Shown here piece by piece: positions 36,839-46,226 of a stretch of DNA of 64,000 bases. The position numbers and the translations under genes are program-made. Every line of letters starts with the position of its first letter. Position 1 is the first letter of the stretch. The notes below the pieces were generated by a model, which was not told where the DNA came from, did no database searches, and worked only from the letters and a program-made list of their open reading frames with translations. This DNA comes from Chitinophaga sp. Cy-1792 (GTDB lineage: Bacteria > Bacteroidota > Bacteroidia > Chitinophagales > Chitinophagaceae): NCBI RefSeq assembly GCF_011752935.1, contig NZ_VWWO01000002.1, positions 1,736,001-1,800,000 of the forward strand, given 5' to 3'.

Positions 36839-37945
36839 ATGAAGCAGTTACTTGTATTCATCAGAAAAGAATTTTACCACGTATTCCGCGACCGGCGTAC
36901 GTTGCTGATCATGTTTGGACTGCCGCTGGCGCAGATCCTGCTGTTTGGTTATGCGCTGACCAGCGAGGTGAAAAATGCCGATATCATTATCAGTGATCAG
37001 TCCAAAGATCCCAATACCGCAAAGATCATCAGCAAAATAAAATCATCTGTCTACTTTATTGTACAGGAGAAACACCTGGAAGATAAAGCCATTGATGAGG
37101 AGTTTAAAAAGGGTAAAGTGAAATGTGTGCTGCTGTTTCCGCCCTCATTCGGAGAAGATCTCCGGCATACGGGCAAGGCAACGGTGCAGATCATCGCTGA
37201 TGGCTCTGATCCCAATACCGCAAAAACAATTATTAATTATCTCACCGCATTTATAGCAGATTACCAGCTAACCCTGCTGCCCGGAGATGCAACACCGGTA
37301 GGTATTACACCGCAGTTACGCATGTTGTACAACCCGGAAGGTAATGGCTCGCTGAACTTTATTCCCGGTGTAATCGCACTGATATTTATGATCGTTTGCA
37401 GTACCCTGACTTCAGTATCTGTAGTGCGGGAAAAAGAGCTGGGCACGATGGAAGTCTTGCTGGTATCACCTTTTCACCCCATCATGGTGCTACTGGCAAA
37501 GGCAATTCCTTTCCTGGTATTATCACTGGTGAATTTTATTTTCATATTGGTGTTGAGTGTCGGGTTCCTTGGTATTGCCATCAAAGGGAGTATCCTGCTT
37601 TTATTCGCAGAGAGTACGCTATTTATTATTACCTGTCTCTCGGTTGGGTTACTGATTTCCAATATTGCCAGTTCACAGCAGGGGGCCATGTTGATATCGA
37701 TGATGGGTATGATGTTGCCCACTTTATTATTTACAGGTTTTATGTACCCGCTGGAAAATATGCCCTGGCCATTACAGCTGATATCCAATATAGTGCCAGC
37801 AAGATGGTATTACCTGATCGTGAAAGCAGTGATGTTGAAAGGGCTTGGGTTTAGTTATGTATGGAAAGAAACACTCGTTTTATTGGGGATGACCACCGCT
37901 TTGCTGACCGCTGCATTACTTAAATTTAAAACCAGGTTGGAATAA
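36839..37945 (+). CDS. ABC-2 type permease
   Basis: 368 residues. One N-terminal membrane segment (RTLLIMFGLPLAQILLFGYAL) is followed by a large extracytoplasmic domain (about 45-165) and five C-terminal segments, with the ABC-2 signature region SVVREKELGTMEVLLVSPFHP between them. It matches YhhJ/YbhS-type drug-export permeases. Its stop overlaps the start of the next permease by one base (TAATG), so the two are probably made in equal amounts and form a heterodimer. Confidence 0.93.
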   Translation: MKQLLVFIRKEFYHVFRDRRTLLIMFGLPLAQILLFGYALTSEVKNADIIISDQSKDPNTAKIISKIKSSVYFIVQEKHLEDKAIDEEFKKGKVKCVLLFPPSFGEDLRHTGKATVQIIADGSDPNTAKTIINYLTAFIADYQLTLLPGDATPVGITPQLRMLYNPEGNGSLNFIPGVIALIFMIVCSTLTSVSVVREKELGTMEVLLVSPFHPIMVLLAKAIPFLVLSLVNFIFILVLSVGFLGIAIKGSILLLFAESTLFIITCLSVGLLISNIASSQQGAMLISMMGMMLPTLLFTGFMYPLENMPWPLQLISNIVPARWYYLIVKAVMLKGLGFSYVWKETLVLLGMTTALLTAALLKFKTRLE

Positions 37946-39072
37946 TGAAAAGGCTGAGTTTTATATTACAGAAAGAGTTCAGGCAGATTTTCCGGGATAA
38001 GATGATCCTGGTGATGATGTTTGCTATGCCTACCATTCAGCTGATCATCATGCCGCTGGCGGCCAATTTTGAAGTGAAGGATATCAAGCTGGTGATCGTC
38101 GATAATGACCATAGTACGATGGTACAGCGGCTGATATCCAAATTGGGGGCCTCCGGGTATTTTCGTATTGTCGGTGCAGAAAATTCTTTTCCGGCAGCAT
38201 TAAAATATATAGAAGAGAATCGTGCGGATGTAGTAGTGGAGATTCCTGCGCATTTTGAAAGGGATCTCGTACGGGAAGGGCATGAGGAAGTAGCGTTATC
38301 AATTGACGCGATCAATGGTGCCAGGGCGGGTATTGGAGGGGCTTACCTGAATAGTATTATCAATGACTTCAGTAACAGTACGGAACTGGATTTCATCAGG
38401 GAGGCGCAGCAGGTGAGTGCAGCAGATGTTCCCGTCATTAACATGACCTATAGCACCTGGTATAATCCGCATGAAGAATATAAGTATTATATGGTGCCAG
38501 CCATCTTTGTACTATTGCTTACACTGATAGGAGGGTTTATGTCCGCCTTAAATATTGTAAAAGAAAAAGAGATCGGCACTATTGAGCAAATTAATGTGAC
38601 ACCTATCCGCAAATATGAATTCATCACAGGTAAGCTGGTGCCGTTCTGGGTGGTGGGTATGATCATCTTTACGATTGGGTTATTAGTGGCAAGGCTGATG
38701 TATGGTATTGTACCGGTAGGGTCGTTATGGTTACTGTATTTATTTGCGGCTGTCTACCTGGTGGCGTTGCTGGGGTTTGGTCTGCTGATATCTACCTATA
38801 GTTCAAATCAGGTACAGGCCATGTTTCTGGCATTTTTCTTTATGATGATATTTATGCTGATGAGTGGTATGTTTACCGCTACCGAGAGCATGCCGCCCTG
38901 GGCCAGGGTGATCTCCTCCTTAACACCGGTTACACATTTTGTTACCGTGGTACGCATGATTATTTTGAAGGGCAGCACCTTTGGAGATGTAAAATTACAA
39001 CTGGGGTACCTGGTGATTTTCGCCATAGTGCTGAATGGCTGGGCGGTCTGGAACTACCGTAAAACTTCCTGA
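37945..39072 (+). CDS. ABC-2 type permease
   Basis: 375 residues with the same layout as the preceding permease: RDKMILVMMFAMPTIQLIIMPLAA, an extracytoplasmic domain, IVKEKEIGTIEQINVTPIRKYEFITGKL, then several membrane segments. YbhR-like. It is the last gene of the efflux operon and is followed 26 bases later by a terminator. Substrate unknown; related E. coli pumps export drugs or cations. Confidence 0.93.
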   Translation: MKRLSFILQKEFRQIFRDKMILVMMFAMPTIQLIIMPLAANFEVKDIKLVIVDNDHSTMVQRLISKLGASGYFRIVGAENSFPAALKYIEENRADVVVEIPAHFERDLVREGHEEVALSIDAINGARAGIGGAYLNSIINDFSNSTELDFIREAQQVSAADVPVINMTYSTWYNPHEEYKYYMVPAIFVLLLTLIGGFMSALNIVKEKEIGTIEQINVTPIRKYEFITGKLVPFWVVGMIIFTIGLLVARLMYGIVPVGSLWLLYLFAAVYLVALLGFGLLISTYSSNQVQAMFLAFFFMMIFMLMSGMFTATESMPPWARVISSLTPVTHFVTVVRMIILKGSTFGDVKLQLGYLVIFAIVLNGWAVWNYRKTS

Positions 39073-39098
39073 GTCAAACATATTATGTTTAAAAATAG

Positions 39099-39130
39099 GT
39101 ACGTTGTAGTGATACAGCGTACTTTTTTTT
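39099..39130 (+). terminator. Terminator of the efflux operon
   Basis: GTACGTTGTA (39099-39108) pairs with TACAGCGTAC (39113-39122), ten pairs including one G-T, with a four-base loop, followed by eight T. Confidence 0.88.
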
Positions 39131-39651
39131 GTCTTAAATTGAACTCATTACCAAACCAACTAGGTAAGTTGATATTATTTTTACGGAAACGTTTGCCGTG
39201 TTTTTTGCATAACAATCAAAATTTAATCGCAGTAGCCAACAATATGTACAGCAAGGATCTTCAGACCTATATCATTTTAACAATTCCTGATAGATTTTTT
39301 TAGAACAGTTAAAAATGTAGTCAAATATTGCTTTTTTGTTAAAATAATATTTATTTCAATCGATTGCTTTTTGTATTTTTATCGCGTACTGTTTAAATAA
39401 AGAGTATACTGATACAATAAATTCCATTATCAACATTCTGCGAAACAACTAAAATCTTCCCACGTATGAAATGCTACTGGTTAGGGACATAGTAAAATTG
39501 CCAGCTTTTATGCAATCGTTTGCGGTGCCAGTTTAATACACGTTATACGACTCCTGGTACACACCATTGCTTATTTCGATCATGTAAAAAATTCCGCTAC
39601 ATACCGGGCAAACCCGGTAAGGCCTTTTTATTGCTCAAAAATTAATACCTA
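39131..39651. other. AT-rich leader region before the second SusC gene
   Basis: No gene is supported; the short open frame at 39085-39303 runs through the terminator. The left part is very AT-rich with T-runs around 39330-39385. A hairpin with a T-tract lies at its right end (39602-39628). The promoter is probably near 39350-39400, but no clean -33/-7 pair is seen. Confidence 0.5.
39602..39628 (+). promoter_or_regulatory. Attenuator-like hairpin before SusC
   Basis: TACCGGG (39602-39608) pairs perfectly with CCCGGTA (39613-39619) around CAAA, followed by AGGCC and TTTTT (39625-39629). It ends about 23 bases before the ATG at 39652. It is shaped like a terminator but placed in the leader of a gene, so it may control read-through into the polysaccharide locus. 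Confidence 0.45.
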
Positions 39652-42600
39652 ATGATTCACTATTTACCACGTTCTTCATCTGGTAAACGCAGTTTACACT
39701 GGATGATGCTGACTCTCTTACCCGCAGCAGGGCTACTCTATACCTCGCCGGTTCATGCGACTAAGAGCAGCGCAGCAGCCTTCTTCCAGCAAGATCCAAC
39801 CCAGGTACGCGTAATTACCGGGGTGGTAACTGACGACAAAAATCAACCTGTTCCAGGTGTTACCGTATCTGTAAAAGGTACGTCTCATGGTACTGTAACC
39901 GATGTTAAAGGGGCTTACAGCCTGCGCATTCCTGCCAACCTGCCATCGCCGGTACTGCTGTTTACTTCTATGGGTTTCACCGCCAAAGAAGTTCCCTATA
40001 CCAACCAGAAAACACTTAATCAACAGATGATTACCAGCGAGAAAGCGCTCGGTGAAGTAGTGGTGGTAGGTTATGGTACCCAACGTAAGGTAAATATGGT
40101 GGGTGCTGTTTCCGCGATTAAAGTAGATGAGAAAATGGCTGGCCGTGCGGTATCCAATGCTTCTTCTGCGCTCTCCGGCCTGGTGCCAGGCCTCTCTGCT
40201 ACCCAATCCAGCGGTATGGCGGGTAAGAACGGTGCTGACCTGGTAATCCGCGGACTCGGTACAGTGAACAACGCAAAACCACTGGTAGTAGTAGATGGTA
40301 TGCCGGATGTAGATATCAACCTGGTAAATATGAACGATATCGAAAGCATCTCTGTATTGAAAGATGCTACCTCGGCTTCGGTTTACGGCTCCCGCGCTGC
40401 CAACGGCGTTATCCTCATCACTACCAAATCAGGTAAGGGGAACAAAAAAACACAATTCAACTTCAACGGCTACTATGGCGTAACTGAGCCTACCAAGTCG
40501 TACGAATTTATGAGCGATTACGCAAAATCCCTCACCCTCTCGCAGCGACTCCAGATGGTGAATACATTGCGTAGTCAGACCAACTTCAAAGATGGTACCA
40601 TTGATCAGTGGATGGCCATGGCAATGGTAGATCCGCTGAACTATCCAAGTACAGACTGGTGGAGCCTGATCATGCGCAATGGCGCTAATCAGAACTATAA
40701 CCTCTCTGCCTCGGGTGGTACAGATGTTTCCAACTTCTTTGTATCTGTTGGTGTTCAGGATGAAAAAGGCTTGCAGATCAATAATAGCTACAAAAGATAT
40801 AACGCACGCTTCAACTTCGATTATAAACTGCGTCCTACCATGAACGTAGGGATGAAGTTCGCTGGTGTATGGTCTAAGTTTAACTATGGTATGTCGGAAG
40901 GTTTCACCGACGGAGATGGTGGTAACCTGGATCTGCAATATGCTATTGCGGGTATCACTCCATACGATCCTGTTAGTGGTAAGTTCGGTGGTTCTATGGC
41001 TTTTGGTGAAGATGGTCAGGCATTCAACCCATATATGAACTATATGCAGAACCAGAACAATCAGCAACGCCAGCAACTCAACGCGACGATGTACTATGAC
41101 TGGTCGCCGGTGAAAGGCCTGACTGGTAGAATAGACTACTCCCTGGCTTATTATAACACCTTCCGTTATAATGCACCTATTCCTACACAATCATGGAATT
41201 TCCAGACGCAATCTCCGAATGCCCGCGTATACTTCGCACCTAACTCGGGTATTTCCAACTATACTACCAATGGTTACAAAACACAGCTGAACGGTAGTCT
41301 TACCTACCATAAGGCTTTCAATAAAAACCATGATCTCACCGTCCTCGGTGTGTATAGTGAAGAATACTGGTTCGATCGCGTGCTGAATGCCAGCCGTAAC
41401 GACCGTATCTATACTGACCTCCATGAACTGGATGCTGCACTGACCAGTGTGGTATCTAACGGTGGTAATTCAACGGCAGAAGGCTTACGTTCTTACATTG
41501 GTCGTATTAACTATTCTGCTTATGATAAATACCTGCTGGAATTGAACTTCCGTTCTGACGGATCTTCGAAATTCCTTCCTGGTCACCAATTCGGATTCTT
41601 TCCTTCTGCAGCTGCGGGCTGGAGATTTGCGGAAGAAGAGTTTATCAAACGATATACTTCCAATTGGCTGAGCAATGGTAAATTCCGCGCTTCATACGGT
41701 ACACTGGGTAATAATAGTGGGGTAGGAAGATATGAACAACAGGAAACATTGGCCATGGCAGCTTACTACCTGGATAAGGATATCGCCAAAGGTTTTGTAA
41801 ATAAGAAAATGGTGAACAGGGATCTTACATGGGAAACAACTTCTGTGTTTAACCTCGGACTGGATCTCGGTTTCTTCAACAGCAGACTGAATGCAGAACT
41901 GGACTACTATGATCGTCTGACGACCAATATGAACCGTCCATCTGATCTTTCTTACCTGCTCACAGGTGCTTACACTGCACCACGTAAAAATATCGGTAAC
42001 CTCCGCAACCGCGGTGTGGAACTGAACCTGAACTGGCAGGATAAACTGTCTCACGGTATCGCCTATACTATTAATGGTAATATTTCCTATAACCACACCC
42101 GACTGGAAAAATGGAATGAATACCTGGGTCGTGGATATACTTTCCTGGATATGCCTTACCACTTTGTTTATACCTACCAGGATAACGGCATCGCACAAAC
42201 ATGGCAGGATGTCTATAATAACACACCACAAGGCGCCTCGCCGGGTGATATCCTGCGTAAAGACGTAAATGGTGATGGTATTATCGATGGTAATGATAAG
42301 GTAGCACAAAGTAACTATCAGCGCGACAGGCCTACTACCAACTACGCACTCTCCGCCAGTGTTAGCTGGAAAGGTATCGACCTCGGAATTATGTTCCAGG
42401 GTGCTGCCGGTAGAAAAGACTATTGGATTAACAACTATAACAACGTCAACTTTGGTGCTACCAGATACGCTGCAACTGCTGATCACTGGAACAATCCATG
42501 GAGCCTCGATAACCGCGATGGTCTGTGGCCTCGCCTCGGTGGTAGCGGCAACCGCGAAGAAACTACCTTCTGGCTGGATAACATGTCTTACCTCCGCCTG

Positions 42601-42801
42601 AAAAATATTCAACTGGGGTATACCGTTCCATCCCGCATCGTGAAACTGGCAAAAATTAACAGCGTAAGAGTGTATGGCTCTGCAGAAAACCTGGCTACCT
42701 GGACAAGATACCGTGGCCTGGACCCTGAGTCAACTGCCGATAGAAACACCGCTTACCCGCTGATTAAATCTTATTCTGTAGGTCTGAATGTAGGATTCTA
42801 A
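39652..42801 (+). CDS. SusC-family TonB-dependent transporter of the lyase locus
   Basis: 1049 residues. It has a signal peptide (WMMLTLLPAAGLLYTSPVHA), a regulatory-like domain (VITGVVTDDKNQPVPGVTVSVKG), the SusC motif VVVGYGTQRKVNMVGAV, a plug (LVVVDGMPD and VLKDATSASVYGSRAANGVILITTKSG) and a barrel ending SYSVGLNVGF. It imports the oligosaccharide made by the surface machinery of this locus. It is followed after 11 bases by its SusD, then two lipoproteins and a heparinase II/III-type lyase, so the ligand is probably a uronic-acid polysaccharide fragment (inference). Confidence 0.95.
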   Translation: MIHYLPRSSSGKRSLHWMMLTLLPAAGLLYTSPVHATKSSAAAFFQQDPTQVRVITGVVTDDKNQPVPGVTVSVKGTSHGTVTDVKGAYSLRIPANLPSPVLLFTSMGFTAKEVPYTNQKTLNQQMITSEKALGEVVVVGYGTQRKVNMVGAVSAIKVDEKMAGRAVSNASSALSGLVPGLSATQSSGMAGKNGADLVIRGLGTVNNAKPLVVVDGMPDVDINLVNMNDIESISVLKDATSASVYGSRAANGVILITTKSGKGNKKTQFNFNGYYGVTEPTKSYEFMSDYAKSLTLSQRLQMVNTLRSQTNFKDGTIDQWMAMAMVDPLNYPSTDWWSLIMRNGANQNYNLSASGGTDVSNFFVSVGVQDEKGLQINNSYKRYNARFNFDYKLRPTMNVGMKFAGVWSKFNYGMSEGFTDGDGGNLDLQYAIAGITPYDPVSGKFGGSMAFGEDGQAFNPYMNYMQNQNNQQRQQLNATMYYDWSPVKGLTGRIDYSLAYYNTFRYNAPIPTQSWNFQTQSPNARVYFAPNSGISNYTTNGYKTQLNGSLTYHKAFNKNHDLTVLGVYSEEYWFDRVLNASRNDRIYTDLHELDAALTSVVSNGGNSTAEGLRSYIGRINYSAYDKYLLELNFRSDGSSKFLPGHQFGFFPSAAAGWRFAEEEFIKRYTSNWLSNGKFRASYGTLGNNSGVGRYEQQETLAMAAYYLDKDIAKGFVNKKMVNRDLTWETTSVFNLGLDLGFFNSRLNAELDYYDRLTTNMNRPSDLSYLLTGAYTAPRKNIGNLRNRGVELNLNWQDKLSHGIAYTINGNISYNHTRLEKWNEYLGRGYTFLDMPYHFVYTYQDNGIAQTWQDVYNNTPQGASPGDILRKDVNGDGIIDGNDKVAQSNYQRDRPTTNYALSASVSWKGIDLGIMFQGAAGRKDYWINNYNNVNFGATRYAATADHWNNPWSLDNRDGLWPRLGGSGNREETTFWLDNMSYLRLKNIQLGYTVPSRIVKLAKINSVRVYGSAENLATWTRYRGLDPESTADRNTAYPLIKSYSVGLNVGF

Positions 42802-42812
42802 AAAACTTAACG

Positions 42813-44672
42813 ATGAAGAAATTATCAAATATCATAAAAGCTGCTTTGCTCGCATCAGGTATAATGATGCTGATCAGCAGCTGTACAAAAAACCTGCTGG
42901 ATCAGCAACCAACAACTGATGTAGGCTCCAGCTTTTTTTGGAAATCAGAAGATGATGCTACCTACGCATTGATGGGAGCTTACAATAGTACCAGGATTGT
43001 TTTCGACAGAGATTACTATTATGATGGTCAGGGTGATTATGTGCGCGTTCGTGGTGTTTCAGCGACTAGCCCGGCTTCATCTACATCCTCTCCAAAATTC
43101 TTTGTTCCTTCCAGCAGTAGCGGCTTCGCGCCACAGAGTTTCGGTGATAAACTGGATAGTATGTTCAGAGGCTTGTATGGTGCGGTAAACTCAACAAATT
43201 ATGTTATTGAAAATGTAAATAACATGATCGCCCGCAATGTAGGTAATAAAGCCAACCTGGAAAAAATCGTGGGAGAAGCACGCTTGTTGCGTGGTATGAC
43301 TTATTTCCGCCTGATCACCATGTGGGGGGATGTACCTTACTTCAGCAAAGTGGCTACCTCTAACGATGATGTACAAACGCTGGCACGTATGCCGATCGCA
43401 CAGGTGAAAGATTCTATCATGGCAGATTTTACCTATGCTTATGATAAACTGCCAGCTAAAGCTACACAGGTAGGACGGGCTGCTAAACCAGCGGCACTTG
43501 CCTTCCGTGGTAAACTACAATTATTCTGGGCCTCCTGGAATAAAAACGGCTGGCCGGAGTTGCAAGGGTTTAAGCCGGATGGAGCCGCCGCCGCTGCTGC
43601 ATTTAAAGGTGCTGCAGATGACTTTGGACATGTGATAAATGATTTTGGACTGACGCTTTACAAAGGTGGTGATCCTGGCAATATTGATACGCTTGGTGGT
43701 GCTGATATTCTGCCTAACTACTTCCAGTTGTTCCTGCCTACTGCGAATGGCGATCCTGAAATGATCATGGTATTTACACACGGTGGTATTGGATCTATGC
43801 AAAGTGAAGAACTGGTGCGTGAATTCGCAGGACGTAGCTTTGAAAGTAGTCAGGCATGGATAACACCAAGGTATGAACTGGCAGATCGCTACCAGTCTAC
43901 CATTACTGGTGATTTCTGTCCGAAGCTGATTCCTATGGCACCGGGTGGCACTTCAAGAACAGCCACTAACTCCGCCCTCAATCCAAAAAGTTACGCCAAT
44001 CGTGATTATCGTATGAAATCTACTATGCTGTGGGATTACGAAAAAATAATGGGGCAGTCAGGATCCAAGTCTACAGGGCTGTTACCTTTTGTTTTTAATG
44101 TAAGTGGCATTATTAATATCGGAGGTATTAATTATACTGCATATAGTGTGGATGTGGGTAATTCATATTCCGGATACATGTTCCGTAAATTTATTCGCAA
44201 TTACCCGGGACAGGGACGCAGCGAGGGCGATTTTAACTGGCCGGTAATGCGACTGGCAGATGTTTACCTGATGTATGCAGAAGCTACCAACGAAGTAAAT
44301 GGCCCACAAATGGATGCTGTTAACCTCGTGAATAAAATCCGTCACCGTGGTAATCTGCCTCCTTTAGCCGGTGCAAAATATGCCGATAAAAACAGCTTCT
44401 TCGATGCGATAGAACAGGAACGTATCGTAGAACTGGTAGGGGAGGGACAACGTGCATTTGACCTTCGCCGCTGGAGAAAGGTAGAAAAAACATGGGGTGG
44501 CATCGGTGGCCCGGGTGTAGGCGCCAAAGATACACAGGGTAAAATCAATCAGGGTACCATGTACTTCCAGAATGCAACAGACAGAGATTTCTCAAGATCC
44601 TATATCTTCAAAATCCCGCAAAGTGAAAGAGATCGCAATCCTAATCTGACGCAGAATACACCTTGGTTATAA
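42813..44672 (+). CDS. SusD-family surface lipoprotein of the lyase locus
   Basis: 619 residues with a lipoprotein signal (LLASGIMMLISSC, then TKNLL). The SusD frame is visible in ARLLRGMTYFRLITMWGDVPYFSKV, in PAALAFRGKLQLFWASWNKNGWP and in the C-terminal MRLADVYLMYAEATNEVNG, VNKIRHRGNLPPL, QERIVELVGEGQRAFDLRRWRKVE and IPQSERDRNPNLTQNTPW. It captures glycan at the surface as the lid of the preceding SusC protein. At 619 residues it is somewhat long for the family, with insertions in the region 235-400. Confidence 0.95.
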   Translation: MKKLSNIIKAALLASGIMMLISSCTKNLLDQQPTTDVGSSFFWKSEDDATYALMGAYNSTRIVFDRDYYYDGQGDYVRVRGVSATSPASSTSSPKFFVPSSSSGFAPQSFGDKLDSMFRGLYGAVNSTNYVIENVNNMIARNVGNKANLEKIVGEARLLRGMTYFRLITMWGDVPYFSKVATSNDDVQTLARMPIAQVKDSIMADFTYAYDKLPAKATQVGRAAKPAALAFRGKLQLFWASWNKNGWPELQGFKPDGAAAAAAFKGAADDFGHVINDFGLTLYKGGDPGNIDTLGGADILPNYFQLFLPTANGDPEMIMVFTHGGIGSMQSEELVREFAGRSFESSQAWITPRYELADRYQSTITGDFCPKLIPMAPGGTSRTATNSALNPKSYANRDYRMKSTMLWDYEKIMGQSGSKSTGLLPFVFNVSGIINIGGINYTAYSVDVGNSYSGYMFRKFIRNYPGQGRSEGDFNWPVMRLADVYLMYAEATNEVNGPQMDAVNLVNKIRHRGNLPPLAGAKYADKNSFFDAIEQERIVELVGEGQRAFDLRRWRKVEKTWGGIGGPGVGAKDTQGKINQGTMYFQNATDRDFSRSYIFKIPQSERDRNPNLTQNTPWL

Positions 44673-44696
44673 TAACATCAATCTAAAAAAATCAGT

Positions 44697-45107
44697 ATGA
44701 AGAAATATATTATCATCAGTGGTCTGTTCCTGCTCATTATGGGTATGATGGCCAGCTGTTCCAAAAAAGATGAGCCGGTGGATGAAGATGGACTGCTGAT
44801 CACCACCCGCACCGATTGCTACGTTGCCAACTTTGAACTGTTAGGCGCCGACTTCCAGACAGTAAGAACTATAGCACCAGAGATCGATACCGCTGCGGGT
44901 ACTATTAAACAAACAGTACGTTATGGTACCGATCTGAAAAATCTCTGGCCACAGTTCTCCCTGGCCCAGGATTGTAAACTCGATCCTAAAATCACAGGTG
45001 TAACCGACTTCTCTGATCTCGCCAATCCACGCAAATACACCGTGGTATCAGGTAACAGGAAAGTGAGAAAAACTTATACCGTGATTATTACTGTTCAATC
45101 AAAGTAA
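44697..45107 (+). CDS. Small surface lipoprotein of the lyase locus (DUF5018-like)
   Basis: 136 residues. It has a lipoprotein signal (IIISGLFLLIMGMMASC) followed by SKKDEPVDEDG, an acidic start that fits the Bacteroidota surface-export rule for lipoproteins. The rest is one beta-sandwich-like domain (TIKQTVRYGTDLKNLWPQFSLAQDC, TDFSDLANPRKYTVVSGNRKVRKTYTVIITV), which resembles DUF5018-type modules from memory. It is probably an accessory glycan-binding or spacer lipoprotein, made with SusC/SusD and lying 24 bases after SusD. Confidence 0.75.
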   Translation: MKKYIIISGLFLLIMGMMASCSKKDEPVDEDGLLITTRTDCYVANFELLGADFQTVRTIAPEIDTAAGTIKQTVRYGTDLKNLWPQFSLAQDCKLDPKITGVTDFSDLANPRKYTVVSGNRKVRKTYTVIITVQSK

Positions 45108-45118
45108 ATTTTTAGCGC

Positions 45119-46111
45119 ATGAAACTCAAACTTAAATCATATACGCCTGCGCTCCTGGGTATCGCATTAATGGCTGCTTCCTGCTCCAAAGATGATTCCT
45201 ATAAAGTGCCTACGGCAAAAAATGAACTGCAGAACGAAGTAATCAAACGTACGATCAGTCCTAATATAGTAGGCGGAACGATAGAATTCGCCTATGCAAT
45301 GGCATTGCCACAAACCAAGGGAAAACTCGTTTCTGCACAAGTGGAAGCTTCCATTGCCGGTGCTACCGGTACCTGGATGGAAAACAAATCCTACTACTAT
45401 GATGTCACCGCACTGCAGGATGTGGGTATTCAGGTAGCATCTCCATCTGTAACTACCAACACGACAACAGTCACTACTTTTACCAAAGATACCAATGCCG
45501 TAACCCTGCGTTTCTACTACGTAGTGCCCGAAGAGGCAAGAGGTAAAACAGTATCCTTTACCTTCAGCGCCAAAAGTAGCGATGGCGCAACGGTATCCGC
45601 TAAAATGGGACCATTCAATGTATCCAAAATGGATATGAAACTGGACCTTGGCGTTACCGACGGGGATTCTACCTATATCTCTATCGCGGATATGAAAGTC
45701 TACAGAAAAAGCGATGCGATTAGCGATCCTTCAAAGATCGATCTGATCTATATGTTCCGCTCTGGTGGTGTCATTGGCCATTGCCTGGTCGCTCCTGGCG
45801 CTCCAAAGGATTACCTCCAGGATTTCCTCCCTCCCAATAATGTTACCAATGCCACTAAGATCATCAAAGTATATGGCCTGCGTGATCAGCAACTGGCAAG
45901 AGCACAGTATGGTGTATTCATTGATGATGTGGACTTCGTTCAGCAAAGCTTTACCACGGCTCCTAACGCTATCTTCCAGCTCAAAACGGATGGTAGCGGA
46001 GCATGGGTAGAAACAGCCGATGGAAAATACCGCGCATATATCTACTGCAATGTGGTTGATGATGCCAAAAAGCGCATGACCATCAGTATCAAGCGCTATA
46101 CAATGAAATAA
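45119..46111 (+). CDS. Surface lipoprotein of the lyase locus (possible glycan-binding protein)
   Basis: 330 residues. It has a lipoprotein signal (LLGIALMAASC) followed by SKDDSYK, matching the Cys-Ser-Lys-Asp-Asp surface-export signal. An N-terminal beta-sandwich-like half is followed by a second half with DLIYMFRSGGVIGHCLVAPGAPKDYLQDFLPP and ends YRAYIYCNVVDDAKKRMTISIKRY. Proteins of this place and size in SusC/D loci usually bind the glycan (SusE/F-like role); I recall a DUF4466 family in similar loci but cannot confirm it. It starts 11 bases after the previous gene and is followed by a strong terminator. Confidence 0.78.
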   Translation: MKLKLKSYTPALLGIALMAASCSKDDSYKVPTAKNELQNEVIKRTISPNIVGGTIEFAYAMALPQTKGKLVSAQVEASIAGATGTWMENKSYYYDVTALQDVGIQVASPSVTTNTTTVTTFTKDTNAVTLRFYYVVPEEARGKTVSFTFSAKSSDGATVSAKMGPFNVSKMDMKLDLGVTDGDSTYISIADMKVYRKSDAISDPSKIDLIYMFRSGGVIGHCLVAPGAPKDYLQDFLPPNNVTNATKIIKVYGLRDQQLARAQYGVFIDDVDFVQQSFTTAPNAIFQLKTDGSGAWVETADGKYRAYIYCNVVDDAKKRMTISIKRYTMK

Positions 46112-46127
46112 CTGTTTAGCCTATATG

Positions 46128-46166
46128 TAACGGGGATTATGAAAATAGTCCCCGTTATTTTTTTTG
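46128..46166 (+). terminator. Terminator between the binding lipoproteins and the lyase gene
   Basis: TAACGGGGA (46128-46136) pairs perfectly with TCCCCGTTA (46149-46157), followed by a run of eight or more T. It lies within the upstream extension of the lyase reading frame, which supports the later start at 46227, and it should reduce lyase expression relative to the transport genes. Confidence 0.88.
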
Positions 46167-46226
46167 TTTTTTTCAGGTAGATTTCTGCCCACGGACAACC
46201 ATTGCATAACTACTAACCACAACGTT

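Noticed and set aside
39085..39303. 72-codon frame after the efflux operon
   Set aside because: It runs through the operon terminator at 39099-39130 and has no family features.
41692..42612. 306-codon open frame on the minus strand
   Set aside because: It is antisense to the second SusC gene, whose domains are complete across this region. The Val/Ile-rich translation is a shadow.
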